A stretch of DNA of 16,927 nt, taken from contig JBFFNE010000066.1 in the NCBI GenBank assembly GCA_041563315.1, positions 1 to 16,927 on the forward strand. Direction: 5' to 3'. The notes under the pieces are model-generated. The model searched no databases. It saw nothing but the letters and a program-made list of their open reading frames with translations, and was not told the origin of the DNA. Positions 7,449-14,678 of this stretch are shown in pieces. Source of the DNA: JBFEYJ01 sp041563315. GTDB lineage: Bacteria; Pseudomonadota; Gammaproteobacteria; Thiohalomonadales; Thiohalomonadaceae. A program made the position numbers and the translations under genes. How positions within the stretch are numbered: position 1 is the first letter of the stretch; each line of letters opens with the position of its first letter.

Positions 7449-7817
7449 ATGTTTTGCACACTGTTGGTGGAAGATAGTCCTGGGTTTCGCACAACACTGC
7501 ATGCGTTGCTGCAAGAACACTTTACTGCAATTGATGTCGTGGAAGCCGGTACGGGTGAAGAAGCCATAGCGATGACGGCATTATACCGCCCCGATCTTGT
7601 ACTGATGGATATAAAACTCCCCGGTGAAAACGGTTTAACGGTTACCCGCAAAATCAAAGATGCCGATTCCGCAGTCAAGGTGGTTATCCTGACCAGTTAT
7701 GATTTGCCGGAATACCGCGAAGTGGCCTTTGCCAATGGCGCCAGTGAGTTTCTCTGCAAGGAGACCACGACACCTGGTGATATCTTGTCGCTGGTGCAGC
7801 AACTGCTATCCACCTAA
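7449..7817 (+). CDS. Stand-alone receiver (single-domain response regulator)
   Basis: 122 aa, a CheY-like receiver only, with no output domain. Key residues are all present: Glu8-Asp9 in LLVEDS, phospho-acceptor Asp54 in LVLMDIKLPGENG, Thr82 in ILTS and Lys104 in FLCKE. It should therefore be phosphorylated, and may act as a phosphate sink, a relay partner, or by binding another protein. The start is fixed by an in-frame stop six bases upstream and by GGAGG at 7435-7439, 9 nt before the ATG. It stands between the two-component pair and the giant exported-protein gene, on the same strand as the latter, and is separated from it by 314 bp. The partner kinase is probably the multi-PAS kinase at 4424-6448, but that is inference from position. 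Confidence 0.92.
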   Translation: MFCTLLVEDSPGFRTTLHALLQEHFTAIDVVEAGTGEEAIAMTALYRPDLVLMDIKLPGENGLTVTRKIKDADSAVKVVILTSYDLPEYREVAFANGASEFLCKETTTPGDILSLVQQLLST

Positions 7818-7934
7818 TTTCAATAATATCAATCCACTTTTTTGTCTCTCTCAACTCAATCTGGTTTCTGCTGACGGTAGTGCACTGGCATGCCTGTTAT
7901 TTTTGGTATCAGGTGAACTACTACTTGCTCATAG

Positions 7935-7998
7935 GGTCGTCCCCCTACGGAAATGGGGGGTGCACCGACCAGTAATCCACTAGCTAAGCACTAGGCTA
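7935..7998. promoter_or_regulatory. Imperfect palindrome and 11-bp direct repeat upstream of the exported-protein operon
   Basis: The gap 7818-8131 holds no gene. CCCCC (7941-7945) faces GGGGGG (7955-7960) across TACGGAAAT, and the outer arms GGTCG (7935-7939) and CGACC (7966-7970) are also complementary, giving a 36-bp imperfect palindrome. Just after it, CACTAG occurs at 7978-7983 and again at 7989-7994, an 11-bp step, each followed by CTA or GCTA. Position about 135-200 bp before the start codon suits an activator site or a structured leader. No U-tract follows, so it is not a typical terminator. No convincing -35/-10 pair is visible in the gap. Confidence 0.36.
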
Positions 7999-8131
7999 TT
8001 TCTCGATGGTCGTGGTTATTTCTAGCGATCGGCATTTTTTGGGTTAACGGTATTCTGGCAGCACGGTGCAACGGCAGGCGAACGAACGCGGTCTGTCCAG
8101 TGTTACTGAATCAGCTAGTGGGAGAGCAGAG

Positions 8132-11100
8132 ATGAACAAGCACAGTCGACAGGTGAGCTTCGCCAGGGATGGGTGGTTGGCCATGCCTGCCTGGTTGGTC
8201 ACCACAATTATTTGTTGTCTCCTGGTTACGTCACCTGCATATGCTGTACCCGGCAGTATTAATCTGCAGGTTCAGGATGGCAACGCTAATCCGGTTACAG
8301 GGTTTCGCTGGTTACTGGAGGAGGACCTTGGTCATGCGGTAAATCCAGGTGAGCATACCGTGGATGCGCCGTCATTGAAATTCCACACCAGCCATATGCC
8401 GGTGGTGCAGGAAGGAGAGACGAAAGGGAGCTCCGTCAACATTCCTGTTCCGGATACTGGCAAACGCTATTTTGTTTCCGTACTGCCGTTTACCGGTCAC
8501 AGCAACGGTGGTGGTGCGGTGAAATTTGATGCGGCGGCGACGGTGACGGATCTTACCCTTGATGTTGCCCCTACGCCGATGCCGACGGCGCAGATCTCCA
8601 TCTTTGCTTTTGAAGATACCAATCCTATTAATAACGCTCCCGATTTGCCTCAGGAGCCGGGGTTGCCCGGCTTCAGTGTGTTGCTGTTTGATGCCGCTGG
8701 TCAGTACGGTGCTGCCGGTGGCCAGATTATTCAGGACGCTTTCGGTAATCCGCTAGGTACCAGCTATAACCCGGATGGCACTGTCGCTACCATGGGGGAC
8801 GGGGTCATTTTGACCGATGCCGATGGTGTTGCACTGGTCAAGAATCTGGCGCCAGGCAAGTACGGCGTACAGCTGGTACCTCCTGCCGGTGCGGGCTGGC
8901 AGCAAACCCACACCATCGAGGGAAGCAGAACTATCGATGCCTGGGTGAAGGCCAACGAGCCGCGTTACTTCACCGAGTTTGGTCCTCCGGGACATCATGT
9001 CTTTGTCGGTTTCATTAAGCCTTTTGACTGCTACAGTAATGTGGCAGGTGCTCCTGCAGGATATTGTGATGCCGCTGCGGCGTCTGGCACTTCCAGCGTC
9101 AGCGGGACTATTACCAATCTGCATACCGGGCGTCCGCCGGATTACACCTTCCATAGCGGTCATCCGGTTCCCGGTTGCTGGGTTGGTCTGAACGATGCTC
9201 CTGCCGGTACCGGTCGCGGCGTCTATGCCGGCCCGTGTAACCCCGATAGCAGTTTTCAGATCAACAATGTTCCCCCTGGCGATTATCAGCTGGTGGTCTG
9301 GGATAGCGCGTTGGATGTGATTATCGCGTTTCTGGATATTACGGTTCCGTCCAATGGTGGGAACCTTGCTTTGGGCGAGGTGCCGGTCTTCAACTGGTTC
9401 CAGCGTACCGAGCACATTGTATTTTTTGATCGCAATCAGAACGGTTTTCGCGATTGTGTGACGGCCGAGTGTAATGACCCGGCTGTGGACGATGTGCCCC
9501 TAGGCGCTGATCAGGCCGCGATTAATTTACGCTTTCGTGACGGTCGTATCTATCAGATGATGCCCACCGATCATGAAGGTGCGGCTCCCTTCGATGAGGT
9601 CTTCCCGTTCTTCCACTGGCTGGTGGCGGAAGTGGATTTTGCCAAGCTCAAGGCAACAGGCGTCACGGTCACAGCAGATGATGGCGGCCCTGTGGCACTG
9701 GGTGAGACCCTCAACCCGCAACCACAGTTCTGTACCCAGGGCGATGTGGACTCGGGCTTCTGCACCGTCGTTGACCTCGGCCAGCCGCTGATTAACCCTA
9801 ATACCGGTGATAACCTCTCGCGTACCGAAACCGGTCCGGTTCTGACCCAGGCTTTCCAGGGTTTCCTCGGCCAGACTAACCGTTTCGAATGGGGAAAATC
9901 GACCTATGCCACCGGTGAGAATGGTGGTATCTCAGGTGTGGTTTTATATGCCATCACCCGTGCTGAGAATGACCCGCGTTATGCTGTCGGCGAGGAGTGG
10001 GAGCCGGGTATTCCCCGTGTCCAGGTCAACCTGTATCAGTCCGATGCCGCCGGTATTATCATGGACCAGGACGGTGACGGCATCATTACACCACCGGATG
10101 TGGACAACTACCCGTTGGGCAATTTTCCCGGCACCGAGGATACCGATCACAACAGCAATGGCGTGTTCGATTTGGGTGATGCACTGCGGGTAACCCATTC
10201 CGATAGCTGGGATGACAGCGTACCGACTGGTTGTCAGGGGGCGGTCTATTCTGTTGATGGCGTGCCTATCGATTGCTATGACGGCCTGCGCAACTTCAAC
10301 CAGGTGCGTCCGGGTGTGTTCGATGGTGGCTATGCCTTTGGTCCTGGTGACCTGGCTGACCCTGCCGATCCGCCGCTGGCGGCGGGAGATTATGTCGTTG
10401 AGGTTAAGGTGCCGCCTGGCTATACCCTGCTGAAGGAGGAGGACAAGAACGTCGATTTCGGCGATGCCTACACGCCCTCACAGCTGATGTTGCCCAACAT
10501 TTGTGTCGGCGACCTGCACACCGTCCCGGCGTATCTGAGCATGCAGACCGACGCAGCGGGCACCCCCTATCCGGGGATTGCCCCTGCTGACCTGATCGCC
10601 GCGCCTTATGCCGGTACCGACCGTCCGCTGTGTGACCGCAAGCAGGTGCGTCTAACTCAGGGCCAGAACACCGCGGCCGATTTCTTCCTCTTTACCGAAA
10701 CGCCGAAGGCGGCGGTAGCGGTCGGCTTTATTCTCAACGACCTGGCCAATGAGTTTGATCCCAATGCGCCGAATTTCGGCGAGAAGTATGGGCCACCCTG
10801 GTTGCCGGTGTCGTTCCGCGACTGGACAGGCCGCGAGATCGTGCGCACTTATGCCGATGAGTGGGGTAAGTACAATACCGTGCTGCCCTCCACCTATACG
10901 GCGAATCTGCCGATGGCCTCGGGCATGTCGCCGAACATGATGACCGCCTGCATGAACGATGCTGGTCCGATCCCCAATCCGGATTATGACCCGGTCACCA
11001 ATCCCGGCGTGCCGGAGATGATCGTTGATCCGCACTTTGATCGTCGCTACAGCCAGTTCTGTTACACCTTCCAGTATATGCCGGGTGGTACCACCTATCT

Positions 11101-13354
11101 GGATACCCCTGTGCTGCCGATTGCTGCCTTTGCCGGCCCCGGAAGCCCGCTGGACTGTGAACAGCCGGATGCGACGCCATTGATCTACACCGTCTCTGGA
11201 CCGGCTGGTAGTGGACCTTATGTGGAGCCAGGCCAGCAGCTGACCATCGTTGCCGTCGGTGATATGGATGTGCCCAATCCTGCTAGCGACGGCACTGTGG
11301 CCAACCCGCCGATGATCAGCCGTCACTATGGCTTCGGTGGTACCGCTGGTGGGGTGACGATTGGTGGCGTGCCGCTAACGGGGGTTAGCTGGAGCGATGG
11401 CATCATCACCGGCACTGTTCCGGCTGGCGCTAGCACGGGCCAATTGATGGTAACCACAGCGGGTGGTGCCAGCACTCCCGAAGGCGTAACGGTCACCGTC
11501 GGACCGTTGCCGGACCGCATGTCAGTGCACCACGTTGCCCCCAGTGCAGACCCGATGGCCACACCGATCCAGGATGCCATCGATATGGCCAGGCCGCAGG
11601 ATCTGATCATCCTTGCTCCCGGTGCCTACAACGAACTGGTGGTGATGTACAAGCCAGTTCGCCTGCAGGGCTGGGGGCCCTATGCCACGGTGATCAATGC
11701 CCGTAAGGCGCCTAGTGAGAAGCTACAACTGTGGCGTGACAAGGTCAGCGCACTCCTGACCGCCGGAGCCTTCGATCTGCTACCTGGGCAGGTAGCCGGG
11801 TTTGCCGTGACCAATAACGAACCCGTTTTGCTGTTCGATGCTGAGGGCGCAGGCATTACGGTACTCGGTAATATCACGGGACGTCCCCGCCTGCAGTTCC
11901 GGCCTGGCGAACATCATGCCCGCATCGACGGCATAGGTATCACCGGTGCAGATCATGGCGGCGCCATCTTCGTTAACGGTTATACCCGAGGGTTGGAGAT
12001 CAGTAACAACCGGCTGATCGCCAATCAGGGCTGGTTCGGTGGCGGCATTCGTGTCGGTCATCCTACCCTGGTCAGCGTGGATCCGACGCTCGGTCAGATC
12101 TATACCGACGCGGATAATGACCGCCTCGATATCCACCACAACCATATTGCGCAGAACGGCAACCTGGGTGGTGCCGGCGGCGGTATTTCCCTCTATACCG
12201 GGTCCAACCAGTACAACGTCTCCTCCAACTTCATCTGTGGCAACTTCTCTGCAGGCAGTGGGGGCGGTATTGGTCACCTGGGCCTGAGCTGGTGGAGTCG
12301 CATCGCTGACAACACGATCCTGTTCAATCAGTCCTTCAACCAGCAACAGTCGGTCTCCGGTGGCGGTATCTATATCGGTGGTCAGGCCGGGCTGGGAGGC
12401 GGTGTCTCGCCGGGTGCCGGACATGTCACCATCGACGGCAATCTGATTCAGGGTAATCAGGCCGGAGCCGGTGACGGTGGCGGTATCCGCGCCGAGCGGG
12501 TCAATGGTCAGGACGTGGAGCGTCGTCCCGCTGGTATCAACAGTTGGTATCGCGTCAATGTGTTGAACAACATTGTGACTAATAACATGGCTGGTCTTGC
12601 CGGTGGTGGTATCTCGTTGCAGGACTCGCTGATGGTGAACATTATCAACAACACCATCGCCCACAATGACAGCACAGCGACCGCGGGTGAAGCCTTCGCA
12701 CCCGGGAATACCAACGAGAGTGTGGCGCAGCCTGCCGGCATTGTCTCCAGGGCCAACAGCGCGCAACTGAGCGGGCTTATCTACCCCTCCTGGAAGCTGA
12801 ATCAGTATCGGGCGTTCTCCAATCCGAGATTGGTCAACAATATTATCTGGCAGAACCGCTCCTTCCGTTGGTTTGTGCAGCCTGACCCGGGCAACCCCGG
12901 TGGCTCGATCTTCGGCTTGCTGCCTGATGTTGGGGCGGGTGAACCGGCGGTGTATGACGACCTGGCGGTACTCGGTGTCGCCGGCAGCCTCAATCCGGTG
13001 CACAGCATCCTGACTGATGTTACCGGCTACGACACCAGCAATATCTCCGTCGATCCGGCGTTCATTGCAGGGTACTTCAACGGTGATCGGTGGCAGACCA
13101 TCGTTATGCCCGAAACCACGACTTCGCTGGCTGCAGCTCCGGCCTTCGATGAGGGGGGCAACTATATCGATGTCAGCTTTGGTCCGCTGACCCCGAGTGG
13201 CGATTACCACTTGCTGCCGGGATCACCAGGGATCGACTCCGGAGACAATGCCGTGTTGGTCGATTTCACTGAGCTGGCTGTCGACTACGATGCCCAAACA
13301 CGCCCCGCAGGGGCAGGCACAGACATTGGCGCTGATGAAGTGTCGCAACCGTAA
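8132..13354 (+). CDS. Giant exported protein with Ca-loop motifs, IPT/TIG-like domain and right-handed beta-helix
   Basis: 1740 aa. I chose ATG 8132 over the longer frame (8066) because GGGAG at 8120-8124 precedes it by 7 nt and it starts a long signal peptide ending PAYA (residue 38). Order of parts: residues 40-430, beta-rich SdrD-B/carboxypeptidase-regulatory-like modules (for example LAPGKYGVQLVPPAG); Ca-loop-like DRNQNGFRD at 433; two 12-residue EF/dockerin-like loops, DQDGDGIITPPD at 645-656 and DHNSNGVFDLGD at 672-683; another prealbumin-like module with GDYVVEVKVPPGY; an IPT/TIG-like domain at about 1015-1125; a parallel beta-helix at about 1131-1520 with repeated GGGI turns and N-rich strands (IHHNHIAQNG, IADNTILFNQ); and a C-terminal end LLPGSPGIDSGDNA...DIGADE common in secreted beta-helix proteins. 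No LPXTG, autotransporter barrel or GlyGly-CTERM tail is seen. Probably a cell-surface or secreted scaffold; an enzyme activity is not evident. It leads the operon of the cupredoxin proteins A, B and C. Confidence 0.9.
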   Translation: MNKHSRQVSFARDGWLAMPAWLVTTIICCLLVTSPAYAVPGSINLQVQDGNANPVTGFRWLLEEDLGHAVNPGEHTVDAPSLKFHTSHMPVVQEGETKGSSVNIPVPDTGKRYFVSVLPFTGHSNGGGAVKFDAAATVTDLTLDVAPTPMPTAQISIFAFEDTNPINNAPDLPQEPGLPGFSVLLFDAAGQYGAAGGQIIQDAFGNPLGTSYNPDGTVATMGDGVILTDADGVALVKNLAPGKYGVQLVPPAGAGWQQTHTIEGSRTIDAWVKANEPRYFTEFGPPGHHVFVGFIKPFDCYSNVAGAPAGYCDAAAASGTSSVSGTITNLHTGRPPDYTFHSGHPVPGCWVGLNDAPAGTGRGVYAGPCNPDSSFQINNVPPGDYQLVVWDSALDVIIAFLDITVPSNGGNLALGEVPVFNWFQRTEHIVFFDRNQNGFRDCVTAECNDPAVDDVPLGADQAAINLRFRDGRIYQMMPTDHEGAAPFDEVFPFFHWLVAEVDFAKLKATGVTVTADDGGPVALGETLNPQPQFCTQGDVDSGFCTVVDLGQPLINPNTGDNLSRTETGPVLTQAFQGFLGQTNRFEWGKSTYATGENGGISGVVLYAITRAENDPRYAVGEEWEPGIPRVQVNLYQSDAAGIIMDQDGDGIITPPDVDNYPLGNFPGTEDTDHNSNGVFDLGDALRVTHSDSWDDSVPTGCQGAVYSVDGVPIDCYDGLRNFNQVRPGVFDGGYAFGPGDLADPADPPLAAGDYVVEVKVPPGYTLLKEEDKNVDFGDAYTPSQLMLPNICVGDLHTVPAYLSMQTDAAGTPYPGIAPADLIAAPYAGTDRPLCDRKQVRLTQGQNTAADFFLFTETPKAAVAVGFILNDLANEFDPNAPNFGEKYGPPWLPVSFRDWTGREIVRTYADEWGKYNTVLPSTYTANLPMASGMSPNMMTACMNDAGPIPNPDYDPVTNPGVPEMIVDPHFDRRYSQFCYTFQYMPGGTTYLDTPVLPIAAFAGPGSPLDCEQPDATPLIYTVSGPAGSGPYVEPGQQLTIVAVGDMDVPNPASDGTVANPPMISRHYGFGGTAGGVTIGGVPLTGVSWSDGIITGTVPAGASTGQLMVTTAGGASTPEGVTVTVGPLPDRMSVHHVAPSADPMATPIQDAIDMARPQDLIILAPGAYNELVVMYKPVRLQGWGPYATVINARKAPSEKLQLWRDKVSALLTAGAFDLLPGQVAGFAVTNNEPVLLFDAEGAGITVLGNITGRPRLQFRPGEHHARIDGIGITGADHGGAIFVNGYTRGLEISNNRLIANQGWFGGGIRVGHPTLVSVDPTLGQIYTDADNDRLDIHHNHIAQNGNLGGAGGGISLYTGSNQYNVSSNFICGNFSAGSGGGIGHLGLSWWSRIADNTILFNQSFNQQQSVSGGGIYIGGQAGLGGGVSPGAGHVTIDGNLIQGNQAGAGDGGGIRAERVNGQDVERRPAGINSWYRVNVLNNIVTNNMAGLAGGGISLQDSLMVNIINNTIAHNDSTATAGEAFAPGNTNESVAQPAGIVSRANSAQLSGLIYPSWKLNQYRAFSNPRLVNNIIWQNRSFRWFVQPDPGNPGGSIFGLLPDVGAGEPAVYDDLAVLGVAGSLNPVHSILTDVTGYDTSNISVDPAFIAGYFNGDRWQTIVMPETTTSLAAAPAFDEGGNYIDVSFGPLTPSGDYHLLPGSPGIDSGDNAVLVDFTELAVDYDAQTRPAGAGTDIGADEVSQP

Positions 13355-13368
13355 CCGATGAAAACCGC

Positions 13369-13394
13369 GCCCCGCACGCCGCAGGCGGCGGGGC
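13369..13394 (+). other. GC-rich intercistronic hairpin
   Basis: GCCCCGC (13369-13375) pairs perfectly with GCGGGGC (13388-13394), and inside it CGCC (13377-13380) pairs with GGCG (13384-13387), leaving one bulged A and a GCA loop. That is an 11-bp, almost all-GC stem in the 61-nt gap after the giant protein gene. It is followed by a purine-rich Shine-Dalgarno, not by a T run, so it is more likely an RNA stability or processing element that sets different levels for the giant protein and the downstream cupredoxin proteins than a full terminator. Confidence 0.6.
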
Positions 13395-13415
13395 CAGATG
13401 AAGAGGAGTTCGCTC

Positions 13416-14645
13416 ATGAACAAATTTAAGCTAAGAGCTCTCTCGGCTACCATAGCACTGGTTTTGGCGGGCATCGGATTGCCGGCACAAGCAGCGGTGT
13501 ATGTGCAATGCCCGGGAGACAGTAACGGGGATGCTGTGCCGGACGTACCCTACGACCCGAACCAGCTCAAGTGTATGCACCTGGGTGCCGGTGACGGTTT
13601 TGTCAAGATGGCCGACGGTCGCCTGCAGTACATGTTCGGGTTTTCCAACCTGACCGGTACCACCGAGGATCAGGCCATGGATGCGGGCAACCTGGCGGCG
13701 GCCTTTCCTGCACCGACCATTACGTTGAAAGAGGGGCAGGAGTTTTACCTGACCCTGACCAATGTCGGGATGATGATGCGCCCGGATCTGTTCGATCCGC
13801 ATACCGTCCACTTCCACGGTTTCCCCAATGCCTCAACCGTGTTCGACGGGGTGCCGGATGCCTCCATTTCGGTCAATATGGGCTCGAGTTTGACCTACTA
13901 CTATAACCTGGTCGAGCCGGGCACCTATATGTATCACTGCCATGTGGAGGCGACCGAACATATGCAGATGGGCATGCTCGGGAATCTCTACGTGCAACCA
14001 ATCCAGAACGACCTGCCGGCGGGAAGCAATCTCAACGGTTTTACCCATCAGAGTGGGTACAAGTATGTTTATAACGACGGCGACGGCTCCACCTATTACG
14101 ATGTTGAAGTGCCGCTGCAGATTGGCTCCTTTGACCCCGAGTTCCACGATGCGAGTCTGAATGTGCAGCCCCTGCCGTTTGCCAACATGAAGGATACCTA
14201 CGCCATGCTTAATGGCCGTGGCTATCCGGATACGGTGAATCCGGCTCCGCTAATACCACCGGACGAAAACGGCGGCAAGGTCTCGCAGGCTGTCAGCTCA
14301 CTGGTCACCGTGACAAGTGGCGAAAAGATCCTGCTGCGCATCTCTAACCTCAACGTTACCCGGTTCTACACCCTGCAGAGCATGGGATTGAAGATGCGTG
14401 TGGTCGGCACCGGAGCGCGGTTGTTACGAGGTCCGGATCTTGACGGCGATGGTCCGGCGCAGGCGATTGACACCGTCTATGAGACCAACTCTATCACTTT
14501 GGGGGGAGGCGAATCGGTCGATGTGATTATTGATACCGCATCGGTCGCACCCGGTACCTATTTTCTTTACACCACGAATCTCAACTTTCTTAGCAACAAT
14601 GTCGAGGACTTCGGCGGCATGATGACCGAGATCCGTATCAATTAA
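13416..14645 (+). CDS. Two-domain multicopper-oxidase-like protein A (type 1 Cu plus half trinuclear site)
   Basis: 409 aa from ATG 13416, chosen over ATG 13398 because GAGGAG lies 7 nt upstream and the signal peptide (ending PAQA) starts here. Two cupredoxin domains. Domain 1 (about 60-200) holds HTVHFHG with His129, His132 and His134, and YHCHVEATEHMQMGM with His174, Cys175, His176, His182 and Met187. That is a complete type 1 copper set (His129, Cys175, His182, Met187) plus two His-X-His pairs for a trinuclear centre. The His182-Met187 spacing is like that of NirK-type domains. Domain 2 (about 260-409) has the cupredoxin fold signs (LLRISNLN, MRVVGTG) but no ligands: the expected HPxHxH is TRFYTLQSMG and no HCH is present. 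A Ca-loop-like DSNGDAVPD is near the N-terminus (Asp35), between Cys32 and Cys53. Alone, this protein lacks half the trinuclear ligands; protein B carries them. Confidence 0.9.
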   Translation: MNKFKLRALSATIALVLAGIGLPAQAAVYVQCPGDSNGDAVPDVPYDPNQLKCMHLGAGDGFVKMADGRLQYMFGFSNLTGTTEDQAMDAGNLAAAFPAPTITLKEGQEFYLTLTNVGMMMRPDLFDPHTVHFHGFPNASTVFDGVPDASISVNMGSSLTYYYNLVEPGTYMYHCHVEATEHMQMGMLGNLYVQPIQNDLPAGSNLNGFTHQSGYKYVYNDGDGSTYYDVEVPLQIGSFDPEFHDASLNVQPLPFANMKDTYAMLNGRGYPDTVNPAPLIPPDENGGKVSQAVSSLVTVTSGEKILLRISNLNVTRFYTLQSMGLKMRVVGTGARLLRGPDLDGDGPAQAIDTVYETNSITLGGGESVDVIIDTASVAPGTYFLYTTNLNFLSNNVEDFGGMMTEIRIN

Positions 14646-14678
14646 TGGTGCACCCGACTCGTACTCAGGAGACGAACC

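Noticed and set aside
7941..7960. C5/G6 hairpin as a rho-independent terminator for the receiver gene
   Set aside because: It is 124 bp past the stop, has a short stem and no T run after it.
8056..8070. Sigma-54-like sequence TGGCAGCACGGTGCA before the giant protein gene
   Set aside because: The GG and GC pairs are one base too close, which normally abolishes sigma-54 promoter function.
11521..12690. NosD-type copper-insertion protein suggested by the beta-helix next to copper proteins
   Set aside because: NosD is much smaller and occurs with nosZ/nosF/nosY; none is seen here, and the beta-helix repeats are of the generic secreted kind.
11780..13210. Long open frame (476 codons) on the minus strand
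   Set aside because: It lies wholly opposite the beta-helix part of the giant protein, has no Shine-Dalgarno or recognisable domain, and similar long shadows occur at 8753-9415 and 10652-11326; the repeated GG-rich codons on the other strand explain it.
13416..14645. Protein A as a copper nitrite reductase (NirK)
   Set aside because: The type 1 spacing is NirK-like, but the motif is HCH rather than HCA and domain 2 lacks the His and other residues NirK uses for its type 2 copper site.
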